A stretch of DNA of 35,982 nucleotides from Acidobacteriota bacterium (GCA_018268995.1 JAFDVL010000013.1:101312-137293), one strand, 5' to 3'. Shown: positions 25,453-32,676, counted from the first letter of the stretch. The notes: generated by a model not told the origin, from the letters alone. Numbers and translations are program-made.

Positions 25453-25899
25453 ATGAAAAATGTCTTGATCACGCTGCTATCACTCGCCTTGCTTTCTGTT
25501 CTCGCCTGGCAAGTCACAGCCAACCGCACCGCCCCCCCGCAAGACAAAGGCTACATCCTCGAACGCGATGCGGATGTCGCACAGCCTGGCCCTGGCCCAC
25601 ACAATGGCGGAGGGCAATCGGTCGGCTACAGCTTTTTTCAAAAGGCGGAAGGCTTCAAATTCGAGTTTCGCAAGCGCGTGCTCAAACCGGGCGCAGCGAT
25701 TGGCTATCATTTGCAGGAAATTGACGAAGTCTATTACATTCTGAGCGGCAGCGGCGTCATGCAAATGAATGGCAAGGAGTTTCCCGTCAAACCGGGCGAT
25801 GCGATCCTGACGCGACCGGGCAGTTCGCACGGCTTGAAGCAAGTGGGGAGTGAAGACTTGACGCTAATGATTGCGTACGAAAAACACAGCAAAAATTAG
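25453..25899 (+). CDS. Secreted cupin-domain protein
   Basis: The 148-residue protein has an N-terminal hydrophobic signal ([20 protein letters not shown]) and a single double-stranded beta-helix domain at about 60-145. Cupin motif 1 is [20 protein letters not shown], and motif 2 is [19 protein letters not shown], giving His and Glu ligands for a metal. It is likely anchored or periplasmic. It follows the DUF2264 gene by about 90 bases in the same direction, so both may serve the uptake or breakdown of a carbohydrate; that link is inference. No enzyme activity can be assigned. Confidence 0.85.
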   Translation: MKNVLITLLSLALLSVLAWQVTANRTAPPQDKGYILERDADVAQPGPGPHNGGGQSVGYSFFQKAEGFKFEFRKRVLKPGAAIGYHLQEIDEVYYILSGSGVMQMNGKEFPVKPGDAILTRPGSSHGLKQVGSEDLTLMIAYEKHSKN

Positions 25900-25947
25900 C
25901 AACTTGGATGAGGCTGTTGCATAAGCAAGCCCCCAACCGCTTAGTAT

Positions 25948-25976
25948 TTGACAAACCCCCAGCTAACGCGTAGGGT
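25948..25976 (+). promoter_or_regulatory. Promoter upstream of the Hfq-like/S21/IF-1 run
   Basis: TTGACA (25948-25953), a 17-bp spacer ending in GCG, and TAGGGT (25971-25976). The -35 box is a perfect consensus, and the -10 box keeps the important A and T. The same promoter with identical boxes, spacing and GCG before the -10 occurs at 28933-28961. Confidence 0.7.
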
Positions 25977-26352
25977 GAATAAGAACCGAGTTTGGTCACT
26001 CTCTTCTCAGTTTTTCTGAAATTCCTCAGATCACCTGATTTTTTCAGCCCACTTACAAGCAAGTGAACGCTGTTCGCCTGCGTAATCACAGTAACAGTTT
26101 TGTTAAGCAGGCAGAGGTTTCAATAATTGCTTGCCTGTCCCAAACTGAAAGCGTATCGCATTCCAGCGTAGGATCAAGTCATAAGGTAAACGAAGCAAGA
26201 GGATTTGATGGAGACAACTATACACATCGGTCCAGATCAAATCCCCCCGTAAAGGTCTGCGGTGCAAGCCCAGCCATTATCAGGCAAGACTTAGCGCGAG
26301 AAGTATTGGCACTGCCGAGCCAAGTACCAACCTTAAAGAAAGGAAGGCTAAG
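25977..26352 (+). promoter_or_regulatory. Long 5' leader with shared element and hairpins
   Basis: About 370 bases separate the promoter from the GTG of the Hfq-like gene. CTGAAATTCCTCAGA (26016-26030) lies 40 bases after the -10 box and is repeated with one change in the leader at 29002. TTCTCA precedes it by 12 bases in both. Further on, GGATTTGAT (26201-26209) pairs perfectly with ATCAAATCC (26236-26244). A long structured leader is typical of cold-shock mRNAs and riboregulated genes; I cannot assign a known RNA class. A serine-rich open frame crosses it but does not look like a protein. Confidence 0.5.
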
Positions 26353-26676
26353 GTGAATCGAAGAGGTTATCTCGAACGCCGTTCCAGCCCAAGACCCAAG
26401 AACGGAAACGGAAGCAAATTTCAGCACGCGCGCATAGAAGACAGGACTTCGACACATTGTGAAAGTAACTATCTACAGTCGCTGATGAGCGACGTATGCG
26501 AGATTGTTTGCGTCTTACGACAAGGGGAACAAATTACAGGACACCTGGCCTGGTACGACGAACACTGTCTCAAGGTAACGCCAAGCAATGGTTCGCCCAG
26601 CCTCCTCATCCCGAAAGGAAGCCTGAAATATCTGTATGAATTAAAAGGAGACGAAGCCACGAAGACAATTGGCTAA
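26353..26676 (+). CDS. Hfq-like Sm-domain RNA-binding protein
   Basis: The 107-residue protein has a basic disordered N-terminus (1-38) and an Sm-type domain at 40-97. YLQSLMSDVCEIVCVLRQG, then EQITGHLAWYDEHCLKVT, then LLIPKGSLKYLYE follow the Hfq order: helix F-L-x-x-L, strand V-x-V-x-L-x-x-G, G-x-L-x-x-Y-D, and a last L-I-x-K strand. The YKH motif of typical Hfq is replaced by I-P-K-G-S, so only the lysine stays, and the RNA-contact rules may differ. Hfq pairs small RNAs with mRNAs. The GTG start has AGGAAGG 5 bases upstream. It leads a run with rpsU (17-base gap) and IF-1. Confidence 0.65.
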   Translation: MNRRGYLERRSSPRPKNGNGSKFQHARIEDRTSTHCESNYLQSLMSDVCEIVCVLRQGEQITGHLAWYDEHCLKVTPSNGSPSLLIPKGSLKYLYELKGDEATKTIG

Positions 26677-26693
26677 TCAACCGGAGGATCGCT

Positions 26694-26909
26694 ATGGCAG
26701 AAGTAAAATTATTTGACGGGGAAGGGCTTGAGTCTGCGCTACGCCGCTTCAAACGGAAAGTACAAACAGAAGAGATTTTGCAGGAAGCAAAAAAAAGAAC
26801 GTTTTATTTAAAACCCGGCGAGCGACGAAAGCTGAAATCCAAACTCGCCCGTATTCGGGCTAGCAAGAATAAGCGACGGCGGAGCCAAAATTTCAACGCG
26901 AATTCCTGA
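26694..26909 (+). CDS. rpsU: Ribosomal protein S21
   Basis: The 71-residue basic protein matches S21: LESALRRFKRKVQTEEILQE, KKRTFYLKPGERRKLKSKLARIR, then an R/K-rich end. S21 sits on the 30S platform near the mRNA exit and assists initiation by helping pair the anti-SD end of 16S rRNA. GGAGG lies 8 bases before the ATG. In many bacteria rpsU stands near dnaG/rpoD or as paired copies; here it follows an Hfq-like gene and precedes an IF-1 gene, which is not a standard neighbourhood. Whether another rpsU exists in the genome cannot be seen. Confidence 0.93.
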   Translation: MAEVKLFDGEGLESALRRFKRKVQTEEILQEAKKRTFYLKPGERRKLKSKLARIRASKNKRRRSQNFNANS

Positions 26910-26976
26910 CACTACCACCCACCAAACGGAATTGTCTAAACGATATACGATTAAAGAACGAATAAATGAGGTATGA

Positions 26977-27204
26977 ATGAAGGAAGAAATGATCGAACTT
27001 GAAGGCAAAATCATAGAAAAACTGCCGAATGCCAATTTTGTTGTCGGGGTCATGCTCTCGCAACGAGAACATCAGATTAGCGCGCACCTTTCCGGTAAAA
27101 TGCGTAAAAACTTCATTCGCGTCTTAATCGGAGATCGCGTCACAGTTGAAATTTCGCCTTATGACTTAAGCAAAGGCCGAATTACATTCCGATTCCGCAA
27201 CTAA
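26977..27204 (+). CDS. infA: Translation initiation factor IF-1, variant loop
   Basis: The 75-residue OB-fold protein contains the IF-1 core: [16 protein letters not shown], then [20 protein letters not shown], then [22 protein letters not shown]-1 blocks the ribosomal A site during initiation. Compared with the usual F-R-V-E-L-E-N-G-H loop, this protein has [13 protein letters not shown], about three residues longer and without the E-N-G turn. The start at 26977 follows the family length; the ribosome binding site is weak (GAGGT, close). infA normally sits in the large ribosomal protein operon between secY/map and rpmJ; none of these is here, so this may be a second copy. Confidence 0.92.
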   Translation: MKEEMIELEGKIIEKLPNANFVVGVMLSQREHQISAHLSGKMRKNFIRVLIGDRVTVEISPYDLSKGRITFRFRN

Positions 27205-27224
27205 CCGACAGTAGGAGGAAAATC

Positions 27225-27401
27225 ATGTCACAACGAAATGGAGACAAAGCCCGGTTCGGCAAAGAACATAAGAAAAAACTGCTCCGACGAAAACTCAATC
27301 TGGCATTGCGGCAATCATTGCAAAACCAACCGACAACAGATACACAAGAAACAGGTGATACGCCAACATCAGCGGTGACGATTGATGCAAACGAATCATG
27401 A
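27225..27401 (+). CDS. 58-residue basic protein of unknown function
   Basis: A short gene with AGGAGG 7 bases upstream of the ATG and a 20-base gap to IF-1. The first half is strongly basic (GDKARFGKEHKKKLLRRK), the second half is Q/T/D-rich and probably disordered. The basic half could bind RNA or the ribosome, as in other small ribosome-associated proteins, but no family is recognised. The strong ribosome binding site and its position in the run are the evidence that it is real. Confidence 0.65.
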   Translation: MSQRNGDKARFGKEHKKKLLRRKLNLALRQSLQNQPTTDTQETGDTPTSAVTIDANES

Positions 27402-27459
27402 CGTGACCGGGTCAGGCTCCTGTTGATCGGGCCAGAAACTCTTCACCGGAGGAAATTTC

Positions 27460-27675
27460 ATGAGCTTATGCGAATTATGCAAACTACAAGCCCCCGACAA
27501 TACCTGCGCGCGGGGAAATACAATTCCCAAGAAGATGAAATGCATAGATTTCACACCGGGAATTGAGCGTTTTTGCGCTACCCCTGGTGATTATGCAGGA
27601 AAGAAACAAATCTATCAGATGGCAGTATTTTTTGGCCTGACAGGGAAAGAACTCAAACGAGTACAAACAATGTAG
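27460..27675 (+). CDS. 71-residue cysteine-containing protein of unknown function
   Basis: The ATG has GGAGG 7 bases upstream. Cysteines are at 4, 7, 16, 28 and 39 (MSLCELCKLQAPDNTC, then KMKCIDF and FCATPGDY), which could bind a metal, followed by a short helix (KKQIYQMAVFFGLTGKELKRV). I do not recognise a family. It is the last gene of the plus-strand run and converges with the omega gene. No signal peptide is visible. Confidence 0.65.
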   Translation: MSLCELCKLQAPDNTCARGNTIPKKMKCIDFTPGIERFCATPGDYAGKKQIYQMAVFFGLTGKELKRVQTM

Positions 27676-27684
27676 GCGTTTTTC

Positions 27685-27717
27685 GCGAATCCTTGGAAAA
27701 GAATTCCAAAGATTCGC
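27685..27717. terminator. 14-bp hairpin between convergent runs
   Basis: GCGAATCCTTGGAA (27685-27698) pairs with TTCCAAAGATTCGC (27704-27717) at 13 of 14 positions around an AAGAA loop. It lies between the stop codons of the two converging runs. No T-tract follows on either strand, so efficiency is uncertain. Confidence 0.6.
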
Positions 27718-27732
27718 TTGAAGAGAGGAAGG

Positions 27733-27921
27733 CTAGTGTGTTTCTTTTTTTGGGGTGTTCAGATGATAGCTGATGAGCCCCTGTTCAATCTCAGTGAGGG
27801 CAATGCGTGTCGCCTTCGCTCCCGCTAATCGAACACGTTGCCGTGCCCCATTCTTGAGTTGTTTGGTGCGTTGTGCGGCTAATAAAACTTTCCGATATTT
27901 ATTATCAATATTCTCTTGCAT
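27733..27921 (-). CDS. rpoZ: RNA polymerase omega subunit, short form
   Basis: The 62-residue protein matches omega: NKYRKVLLAAQRTKQLKNGAR, then KATRIALTEIEQGLISYHL. In the family this helix-rich core holds the beta-prime subunit; the usual length is 65-90 residues, so only the core is present. The usual partner gmk is missing nearby. It is the third gene of the minus-strand run, 56 bases after the zinc-ribbon gene. The ATG at 27921 has no visible ribosome binding site. It could be the only omega or an extra one; that needs the whole genome. Confidence 0.85.
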   Translation of the reverse strand: MQENIDNKYRKVLLAAQRTKQLKNGARQRVRLAGAKATRIALTEIEQGLISYHLNTPKKETH

Positions 27922-27977
27922 AAGTCAGACGTAAATATTCAATAACGTTGTTGCGATTTCCAGGTTCGCTGGACGGT

Positions 27978-28325
27978 TCACACTTTAGTATGAACAAGCC
28001 GACGGATGCGATCAGAGAAAAGCACATCTATTTTTCCAGGATCAACCACTGCCGTAACTTCGCCCAGTCCGAAGGTGGGATGGAGCATCGTTTGCCCTTT
28101 GCGATAGGTTGAGGCCCAGTTGTAAGGGGCACCTTCGCGCGCGCGCGCAATGACATTCAGTCCTTCGCCTTTCTTAAAGCGACTTCGCGTACCACATTGT
28201 GGGCACTGTACCGAGACAATTTGGCCGCCTTTATTAATGGAAGCCACGATGTGGCTTCGCTCTTCACCACAGACCACGCAGCGTTTTTGCACGCAGTCAC
28301 CAATTGCAGATAACGAATTTTCCAT
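27978..28325 (-). CDS. Zinc-ribbon plus UvrD-C-terminal (Tudor)-like protein
   Basis: The 115-residue protein has an N-terminal zinc ribbon with CVVC (near 16-19) and CPQC (near 42-45) knuckles. The C-terminal half reads YRKGQTMLHPTFGLGEVTAV, then KIDVLFSDRIRRLVH. That H-x-x-F-G-x-G-x-V followed by I-x-V-x-F pattern is the Tudor-like fold found at the end of UvrD/PcrA helicases, where it contacts RNA polymerase. The protein may thus bind RNA polymerase or nucleic acid; the enzyme part of UvrD is absent. TAGGAG precedes the ATG at 28325. The next gene downstream is omega, supporting a link to transcription (inference). Confidence 0.7.
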   Translation of the reverse strand: MENSLSAIGDCVQKRCVVCGEERSHIVASINKGGQIVSVQCPQCGTRSRFKKGEGLNVIARAREGAPYNWASTYRKGQTMLHPTFGLGEVTAVVDPGKIDVLFSDRIRRLVHTKV

Positions 28326-28345
28326 AAAAGCTCCTATTCTTAGCG

Positions 28346-28648
28346 TTACCAACGTGACGAGCGGTTGCTGCTATAGCCGCCTCGATTGTCACCGCGATTC
28401 TCGCGCGGTCTGGCTTCATTCACAATCAGGTTTCGTCCCTGATAATCTTTGCCGTTCAATTCTGAAATTGCTGCTTGTCCTTCGTCACGGGAGGCCATTT
28501 GCACAAAACCAAAACCACGTGAGCGTCCGGTTTCGCGGTCGGTCACGACAGAAGCAGATTCTACCGTTCCATTAGCAGCAAAGAGATGTTGTAGCTCGTC
28601 ATTCGTTATTTGAAAGTCGAGATTCGCCACATAAAGAGTCATTGACAT
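28346..28648 (-). CDS. RRM-domain RNA-binding protein with Gly/Arg tail
   Basis: The 100-residue protein is a single RRM: RNP2 LYVANL (5-10) and RNP1 RGFGFVQM (44-51), with aromatic residues in the usual RNA-contact places. The domain is followed by a short RENRGDNRGGYSSNRSSRW tail of the glycine/arginine type. In cyanobacteria, such Rbp proteins are cold-induced and one is encoded next to rpsU. Here rpsU lies about 1.5 kb away in the converging run. The ATG at 28648 has AAGGG 9 bases upstream. It heads the minus-strand run, and its promoter must lie in the 28649-28930 gap, where I see no confident match. Confidence 0.92.
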   Translation of the reverse strand: MSMTLYVANLDFQITNDELQHLFAANGTVESASVVTDRETGRSRGFGFVQMASRDEGQAAISELNGKDYQGRNLIVNEARPRENRGDNRGGYSSNRSSRW

Positions 28649-28932
28649 AATGATCAACCCTTCCCTCCTGGGGAAATTCAAAAGCCGCTCTGGACTAGCA
28701 TTGAATAGTGCAATGACTGGAAAAGTTTTTTTTTGAAAGCTTGCACAACAATTACACGGCTCATTCCCACGCAGGTTTATCGGTGTTAGGGACCAATCAG
28801 TGGCGGGCTCGCGGCAGGGAGAATTCGATGGCGTGAAAGCGACAGTGATTAATCAGTGAACTGACTGAAACACTATATGCCATCAGCCAACCGAATACAA
28901 ACACGACGCTTGAACACCTGAAAAGACGCGGC
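28649..28932. other. Intergenic gap between RRM gene and second shared promoter
   Basis: A run of nine T (28726-28734) precedes AAGC. Words of the type AATCAGTG occur several times (28796-28870). I see no gene, tRNA or clear promoter here. Confidence 0.4.
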
Positions 28933-28961
28933 TTGACAAGGGAAGGACGGCAGCGTAGGGT
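28933..28961 (+). promoter_or_regulatory. Second copy of the TTGACA-17-TAGGGT promoter
   Basis: TTGACA (28933-28938), a 17-bp spacer ending in GCG and TAGGGT (28956-28961). The spacer differs from the copy at 25948, so the boxes are conserved rather than a recent duplication. It points toward the membrane-protein gene at 29116. Confidence 0.7.
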
Positions 28962-29115
28962 GGATGCAGATCGAACCTGGCTGTTTCGATTCTCAACGCT
29001 CCTGAAATCCCTCAGACAAGTTGAAGTGGTTAGCTCACCATCCTATGAGCTAAGTCTTCGCTTACCTCAATAAAACACGTTGCTAACATTACTTCACCTA
29101 CCTAAAGGACTTTCT
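28962..29115 (+). promoter_or_regulatory. 5' leader with shared element and hairpin
   Basis: CTGAAATCCCTCAGA (29002-29016) lies 41 bases past the -10 box, and TTCTCA (28990-28995) lies 12 bases before it, as in the leader at 26004-26030. A perfect 8-bp hairpin follows: TTAGCTCA (29030-29037) with TGAGCTAA (29046-29053). Confidence 0.55.
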
Positions 29116-29463
29116 ATGAGCACGCAAAAAATCCAGAGAGAGCTGAAAATGCTCACCAAAGTGACCGCTATTCAGTTTATCGGGATGTTTCTTTTCATAG
29201 GGCTTCTGGCAAGCATCTTTGCGTCTTTTATCCTTGGCATGCAGGATAAACTGCAAGGAGGGATCGGAATCTGGGGGGCGTTCCTGTCGCTCTGCCTGCT
29301 CTGTTTCGCTGGTACAGTAATCGGCTATTTGAAATTTAAGCAGAAAGCCAAAAATCTCTCGATTAATCCGCGCAATCATCGCCTCAAAAACACCCGCCCA
29401 CTCTTTAGCGGTAAACAAGAAACGGCCCCCGTGACCGGGGGCAAAACAACAGAAGGCAGATAA
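29116..29463 (+). CDS. Small two-helix membrane protein of unknown function
   Basis: The 115-residue protein starts at 29116 with AAAGGA 7 bases upstream. Two hydrophobic helices (about residues 19-41 and 53-75) are joined by a short loop; the ends are basic and likely cytoplasmic. I recognise no family. The 3' end of the gene carries a 7-bp GC-rich hairpin, GCCCCCG (29425-29431) with CGGGGGC (29436-29442). It is the first gene after the second shared promoter and may be co-regulated with the Hfq-like run. Confidence 0.7.
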   Translation: MSTQKIQRELKMLTKVTAIQFIGMFLFIGLLASIFASFILGMQDKLQGGIGIWGAFLSLCLLCFAGTVIGYLKFKQKAKNLSINPRNHRLKNTRPLFSGKQETAPVTGGKTTEGR

Positions 29464-29495
29464 ACAGAAAGCCGCCAACATAATTGAGAACAACG

Positions 29496-29774
29496 ATGAA
29501 AATTGGAATTGCATATTTGCGTGGTCGTTCGGAGACAGGCGGCTTCATTGATTTTGCTGTCTTCAATGCCGACGCCCGTAGCGGGGGAGCGGGTGACCGT
29601 GCTGATGTGCTTCAGGATTTAACGGAGCGTGCACGCGCGGCGGGACTAACGATTCAAAAATCGGCGTTAGCATTCAATGAAAATGGACGCATTACGTTTT
29701 ATGGCACGCCCGACTTAGTGGAATATTTGTCCAATAATGGGGTTCCAGCCTGGACCCATTACCTCACCCTGTAA
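29496..29774 (+). CDS. Hypothetical 92-residue soluble protein
   Basis: The ATG at 29496 begins MKIGIAYLRG; the frame is open four codons further up but without a start with a site, and no strong ribosome binding site is seen. It is followed by a strand-helix-strand pattern (FIDFAVFNADAR, VLQDLTERARAAGL, ITFYGTPDLVEYLSNNGV). No known motif, cysteine cluster or membrane segment is visible. It lies 32 bases after the membrane-protein gene in the same direction, so it may share its transcript. Confidence 0.55.
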   Translation: MKIGIAYLRGRSETGGFIDFAVFNADARSGGAGDRADVLQDLTERARAAGLTIQKSALAFNENGRITFYGTPDLVEYLSNNGVPAWTHYLTL

Positions 29775-29820
29775 GATCAATGGCATTGAATTAAGCTGGG
29801 ACGAGGGAAAATGAGGAACG

Positions 29821-30030
29821 ATGTTTATAAAAGTGAAAGATTGCATCATCAACACAGCGCATATTACCCACGCAGAATGGCGCAGAATTAATGCCGGCTC
29901 TCCCAGTGAAACCCGCAATCTGCATATCTATTTTGCGCTCTCTCCCCCTCAGGGCTCGCTAAGTCTGCGGGAAGATGAGGAAGTAAAAAAACTTTGGGCG
30001 TACTTAATCGAGCAATGTCAAATCCTGTGA
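29821..30030 (+). CDS. Hypothetical 69-residue protein
   Basis: The ATG has GAGGAA directly upstream. The sequence MFIKVKDCIINTAHITHAEW, followed by LHIYFALSP and an acidic helix (LREDEEVKKLWAYLIEQC), looks like a small folded alpha/beta protein with a PH-like or strand-rich start. Small proteins beginning in this way occur in several bacteria without a known function. It converges with the RecQ gene; only 7 bases separate the two stops. Confidence 0.55.
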   Translation: MFIKVKDCIINTAHITHAEWRRINAGSPSETRNLHIYFALSPPQGSLSLREDEEVKKLWAYLIEQCQIL

Positions 30031-30037
30031 CTTGTTC

Positions 30038-32557
30038 TTACAGCGTTGTGAGCAAGTGAATGGCTGCGGTTGCTGCCAGTTTCACAGATTCTGAATCCTC
30101 GTGCGCAGACATCTGTTCTAATTTCTCCAACGCTTCACGCGCCCGCAAATGAGCCAGGGCTCGCACCGCAGCCCGGCGTACGCCGGGGCGTGTGTCGTGC
30201 AATAAATTCTGCAAATCCGGCACAGCCTGTCTGAGCTGCAATGCGCCAATCGCCCGACACAAAGCGCTGACCAAATTGCCATCCGTCGCTTCACTCAACA
30301 TTCGCAAAACCACCTCCGATGCCTGCTGCACCTGCAACTCCGCCACGGCATTCAGGACAACCATCAAATCAGTTCGTTCGACATAATTTTGCAGCGCTTC
30401 GACTAACGCGATGCGATTTGGCGCAGCCCCCCCTTGTGCCCAGATTTCGAGTTGTAAACGCAGATCAAGCGAGGCGGGTTGCCGGGTACGAATTGTTTCG
30501 CGTTGCGCGGTCACGCGTTGCACGAGTTCTATGATTTCCGCGCCATAGACTTCAATCTTATTTTCGCCGATGCCCTTGATGCACTTCAGGTCTTCGAGCG
30601 ATTGCGGTTGCTGGGCGGCAATATCTTCCAGCGCGGTGTTGTGCAACACGATGTACGGCGGCATCCCAATTTCGCTGGCTTTTTGGCGTCGCCACGCACG
30701 CAGCTTTTCGCGGAGTGGTGTGACGAGCAAACTGTCTCCCAATCTGGCAGCAGGCTCCGGTTTCTTTTCCGGGCGAGGCACAAAGCCAGAGAGCGCCAAG
30801 GCATTCTCGCCCAGCAATGCTTGTGCTCCGGCTTCTGTCAGTTGCAGGCGCGGATATTCTTCGACCGTGAGTTGCAGCAGCCGTTGTGCGATCAATTCAT
30901 CCATCCAGATGCGCACCTGCTCCTGTGTATGCAATTGCAATGCGCCGTAGCTGCGGGCGCGATGCAGGCTGCGTTCCGTCAGACGTTTACTTTTGCTGCC
31001 CGCGAGAACATCGCCAACCAGTCCGCGTCCGATGCGTCCGCCGAAATCTTCTGCTGCCTGCAAAATCGTGCGCGCAACGCGATCTGATTCGGCGGTCGCT
31101 TCTACCATCCGCACAGTTCGCATGCGAATGGTTGGCGCGACACAAACATCGCACGCCCCGCAAGGCGCTTCAAATTGCTGGCCGAAAAAGCCGAGGATCA
31201 TTTTCCTTCGGCACTCATCCAACGCGGCGTATTCGATCATTCGTTGCAACCGCGCTTCGGCACGCTGCCGCCGTTCGTGCAGTGAACGCAAATCCAGCCG
31301 CACGTTCGTCGCATTCGGATGCGCCAATGTGTATTTGCTGTCTGGATTGAGCTGTAACCAATCCTGTTCGTAAAGCAGTTGCAAGCCTGCGCTGATACCG
31401 AGTTCGGGTAACTGCGCAGCAACGCTGACATCGCTTGTTGCCACAGGCGATGGATGAGCGTCTTTGACGAATTGCATAATGGTTTCAATCACACCTGCAT
31501 GCGGATACGATTGTTCCAGCAAAAAGCGTTGGATGCGCAAGTCCGGCTGTGCATACAGCAACGTACAAACCGACGCTTCGCCATCACGCCCCGCGCGTCC
31601 CGCTTCCTGATAATAACTTTCGAGCGTGCCGGGAATATTGAAATGGATCACGCGCCGCACATCCGGTTTGTCAATGCCCATCCCAAACGCTACGGTCGCG
31701 ACGATGATCGGTGTTTGGTCTTCAATGAATTGGCGTTGCGCCTTGACACGGTCACCCGCTGATAATCCGGAATGATACAGCCCGGCATTAAAGCCTTCAG
31801 CCTGCAACCAGGTGAACGTGGCATTGGCTTCTTTTCGCGTGCTGCAATATAGGATAGTCGAACCACCCAGATCGTTTTCAGTCAGCGCCTGCTTCACCCA
31901 CGCTTCTTTTTCCTCGCGGGTTTGCGCGGCGATGGATTCCAAAAACAAGTTGGGACGATTGAAATCCGCGACGATGCGTGTGAGGTTCGGCAAGTCCAGG
32001 GCTGTGGCAATGTCGTTTTGCACCTCCGGCGTGGCGGTCGCGGTCAAGGCCAGAAACGTGGCGTGTTTCAGTTCGGGCAAATGGGCGAAGAGGTTGCGGT
32101 AATGTGGGCGAAAATCGTGGCCCCATTGGCTGATGCAATGAGCTTCGTCAACGACGACCAGCGAGATGTCGGCTTCGCGCACGAACCGTTGAAAACGCGG
32201 CGATTCACAGCGTTCCGGAGCGATATACACCAACTTATGTTCGCCGCGTTCCATTTCCTCAAAGCGCGCGTTGACATCTGGCGGAGATAGCGTGCTGCTG
32301 AGATACGTCGCGTTATAAATGCCACGCCGATTAAGAGCTTCGACCTGATCCTGCATCAGCGCAATCAGCGGTGAAATCACAATTGTCGTGCCGGGCAGCA
32401 ACTGTGCGGTCAATTGATAGCACAGCGATTTGCCACGCCCTGTCGGCAGAACAGCCATCGTATTTCGACCGGCCAACAGGTTTTCAATCACTTCACGCTG
32501 ATCAGGGCGAAAGCTTGTGAAATGAAAATAATGTTGTAGCGCGTCGTCTAAGTTCAT
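30038..32557 (-). CDS. recQ: RecQ-family DNA helicase with C-terminal HEAT-like region
   Basis: The 839-residue helicase has Walker A LPTGRGKS (37-44), DEAH (138-141) followed by [11 protein letters not shown], helicase motifs including TALTATAT-like and [16 protein letters not shown], the arginine motif [10 protein letters not shown], the zinc-binding [18 protein letters not shown], a winged helix (RQC) and an HRDC domain ([15 protein letters not shown], then [13 protein letters not shown]). Beyond residue 700 there are repeats of helical pairs ([39 protein letters not shown]) like HEAT repeats, absent from E. coli RecQ (610 residues). It unwinds DNA in repair. The ATG at 32557 gives the family N-terminus; an upstream start would translate the adjacent repeat. 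Confidence 0.93.
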   Translation of the reverse strand: MNLDDALQHYFHFTSFRPDQREVIENLLAGRNTMAVLPTGRGKSLCYQLTAQLLPGTTIVISPLIALMQDQVEALNRRGIYNATYLSSTLSPPDVNARFEEMERGEHKLVYIAPERCESPRFQRFVREADISLVVVDEAHCISQWGHDFRPHYRNLFAHLPELKHATFLALTATATPEVQNDIATALDLPNLTRIVADFNRPNLFLESIAAQTREEKEAWVKQALTENDLGGSTILYCSTRKEANATFTWLQAEGFNAGLYHSGLSAGDRVKAQRQFIEDQTPIIVATVAFGMGIDKPDVRRVIHFNIPGTLESYYQEAGRAGRDGEASVCTLLYAQPDLRIQRFLLEQSYPHAGVIETIMQFVKDAHPSPVATSDVSVAAQLPELGISAGLQLLYEQDWLQLNPDSKYTLAHPNATNVRLDLRSLHERRQRAEARLQRMIEYAALDECRRKMILGFFGQQFEAPCGACDVCVAPTIRMRTVRMVEATAESDRVARTILQAAEDFGGRIGRGLVGDVLAGSKSKRLTERSLHRARSYGALQLHTQEQVRIWMDELIAQRLLQLTVEEYPRLQLTEAGAQALLGENALALSGFVPRPEKKPEPAARLGDSLLVTPLREKLRAWRRQKASEIGMPPYIVLHNTALEDIAAQQPQSLEDLKCIKGIGENKIEVYGAEIIELVQRVTAQRETIRTRQPASLDLRLQLEIWAQGGAAPNRIALVEALQNYVERTDLMVVLNAVAELQVQQASEVVLRMLSEATDGNLVSALCRAIGALQLRQAVPDLQNLLHDTRPGVRRAAVRALAHLRAREALEKLEQMSAHEDSESVKLAATAAIHLLTTL

Positions 32558-32590
32558 GTTGGCTCGTTTGAAGAGTGCCACAAAAATATA

Positions 32591-32654
32591 CTGCAACCGT
32601 CTTGTTTGCAGCACCTAAAGTATTGTCCCGGCGCTGCAAACAAGATGTTTGCAG
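32591..32654. repeat. Two inverted copies of the CAAACAAGATGTTTG palindrome
   Basis: The right copy (32634-32654) has nine-base arms CTGCAAACA and TGTTTGCAG around AGA. The left copy (32591-32611) is its inverted form with three changed positions. Both are flanked by TAC/GTA. Arrangement is the same as in the pair at 4177-4239. Confidence 0.7.
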
Positions 32655-32676
32655 TACATTGTCTATCCCGCTCTCA

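Noticed and set aside
26245..26330. Cobalamin-riboswitch-like words (CGGTGCAAGCCC, GGCACTGCC) before the Hfq-like gene
   Set aside because: The order and spacing of the conserved boxes do not fit, and the downstream gene is not related to cobalamin.
26063..26356. 97-codon open frame overlapping the GTG start of the Hfq-like gene by four bases
   Set aside because: Composition is serine-rich and unlike a protein, it has a GTG start without a good site, and it crosses the hairpins and shared leader element. I treat it as leader RNA.
28690..28932. tRNA or small RNA gene in the gap beside the RRM gene
   Set aside because: No cloverleaf arms or T-loop consensus could be traced on either strand; only short repeated AATCAGTG words are visible.
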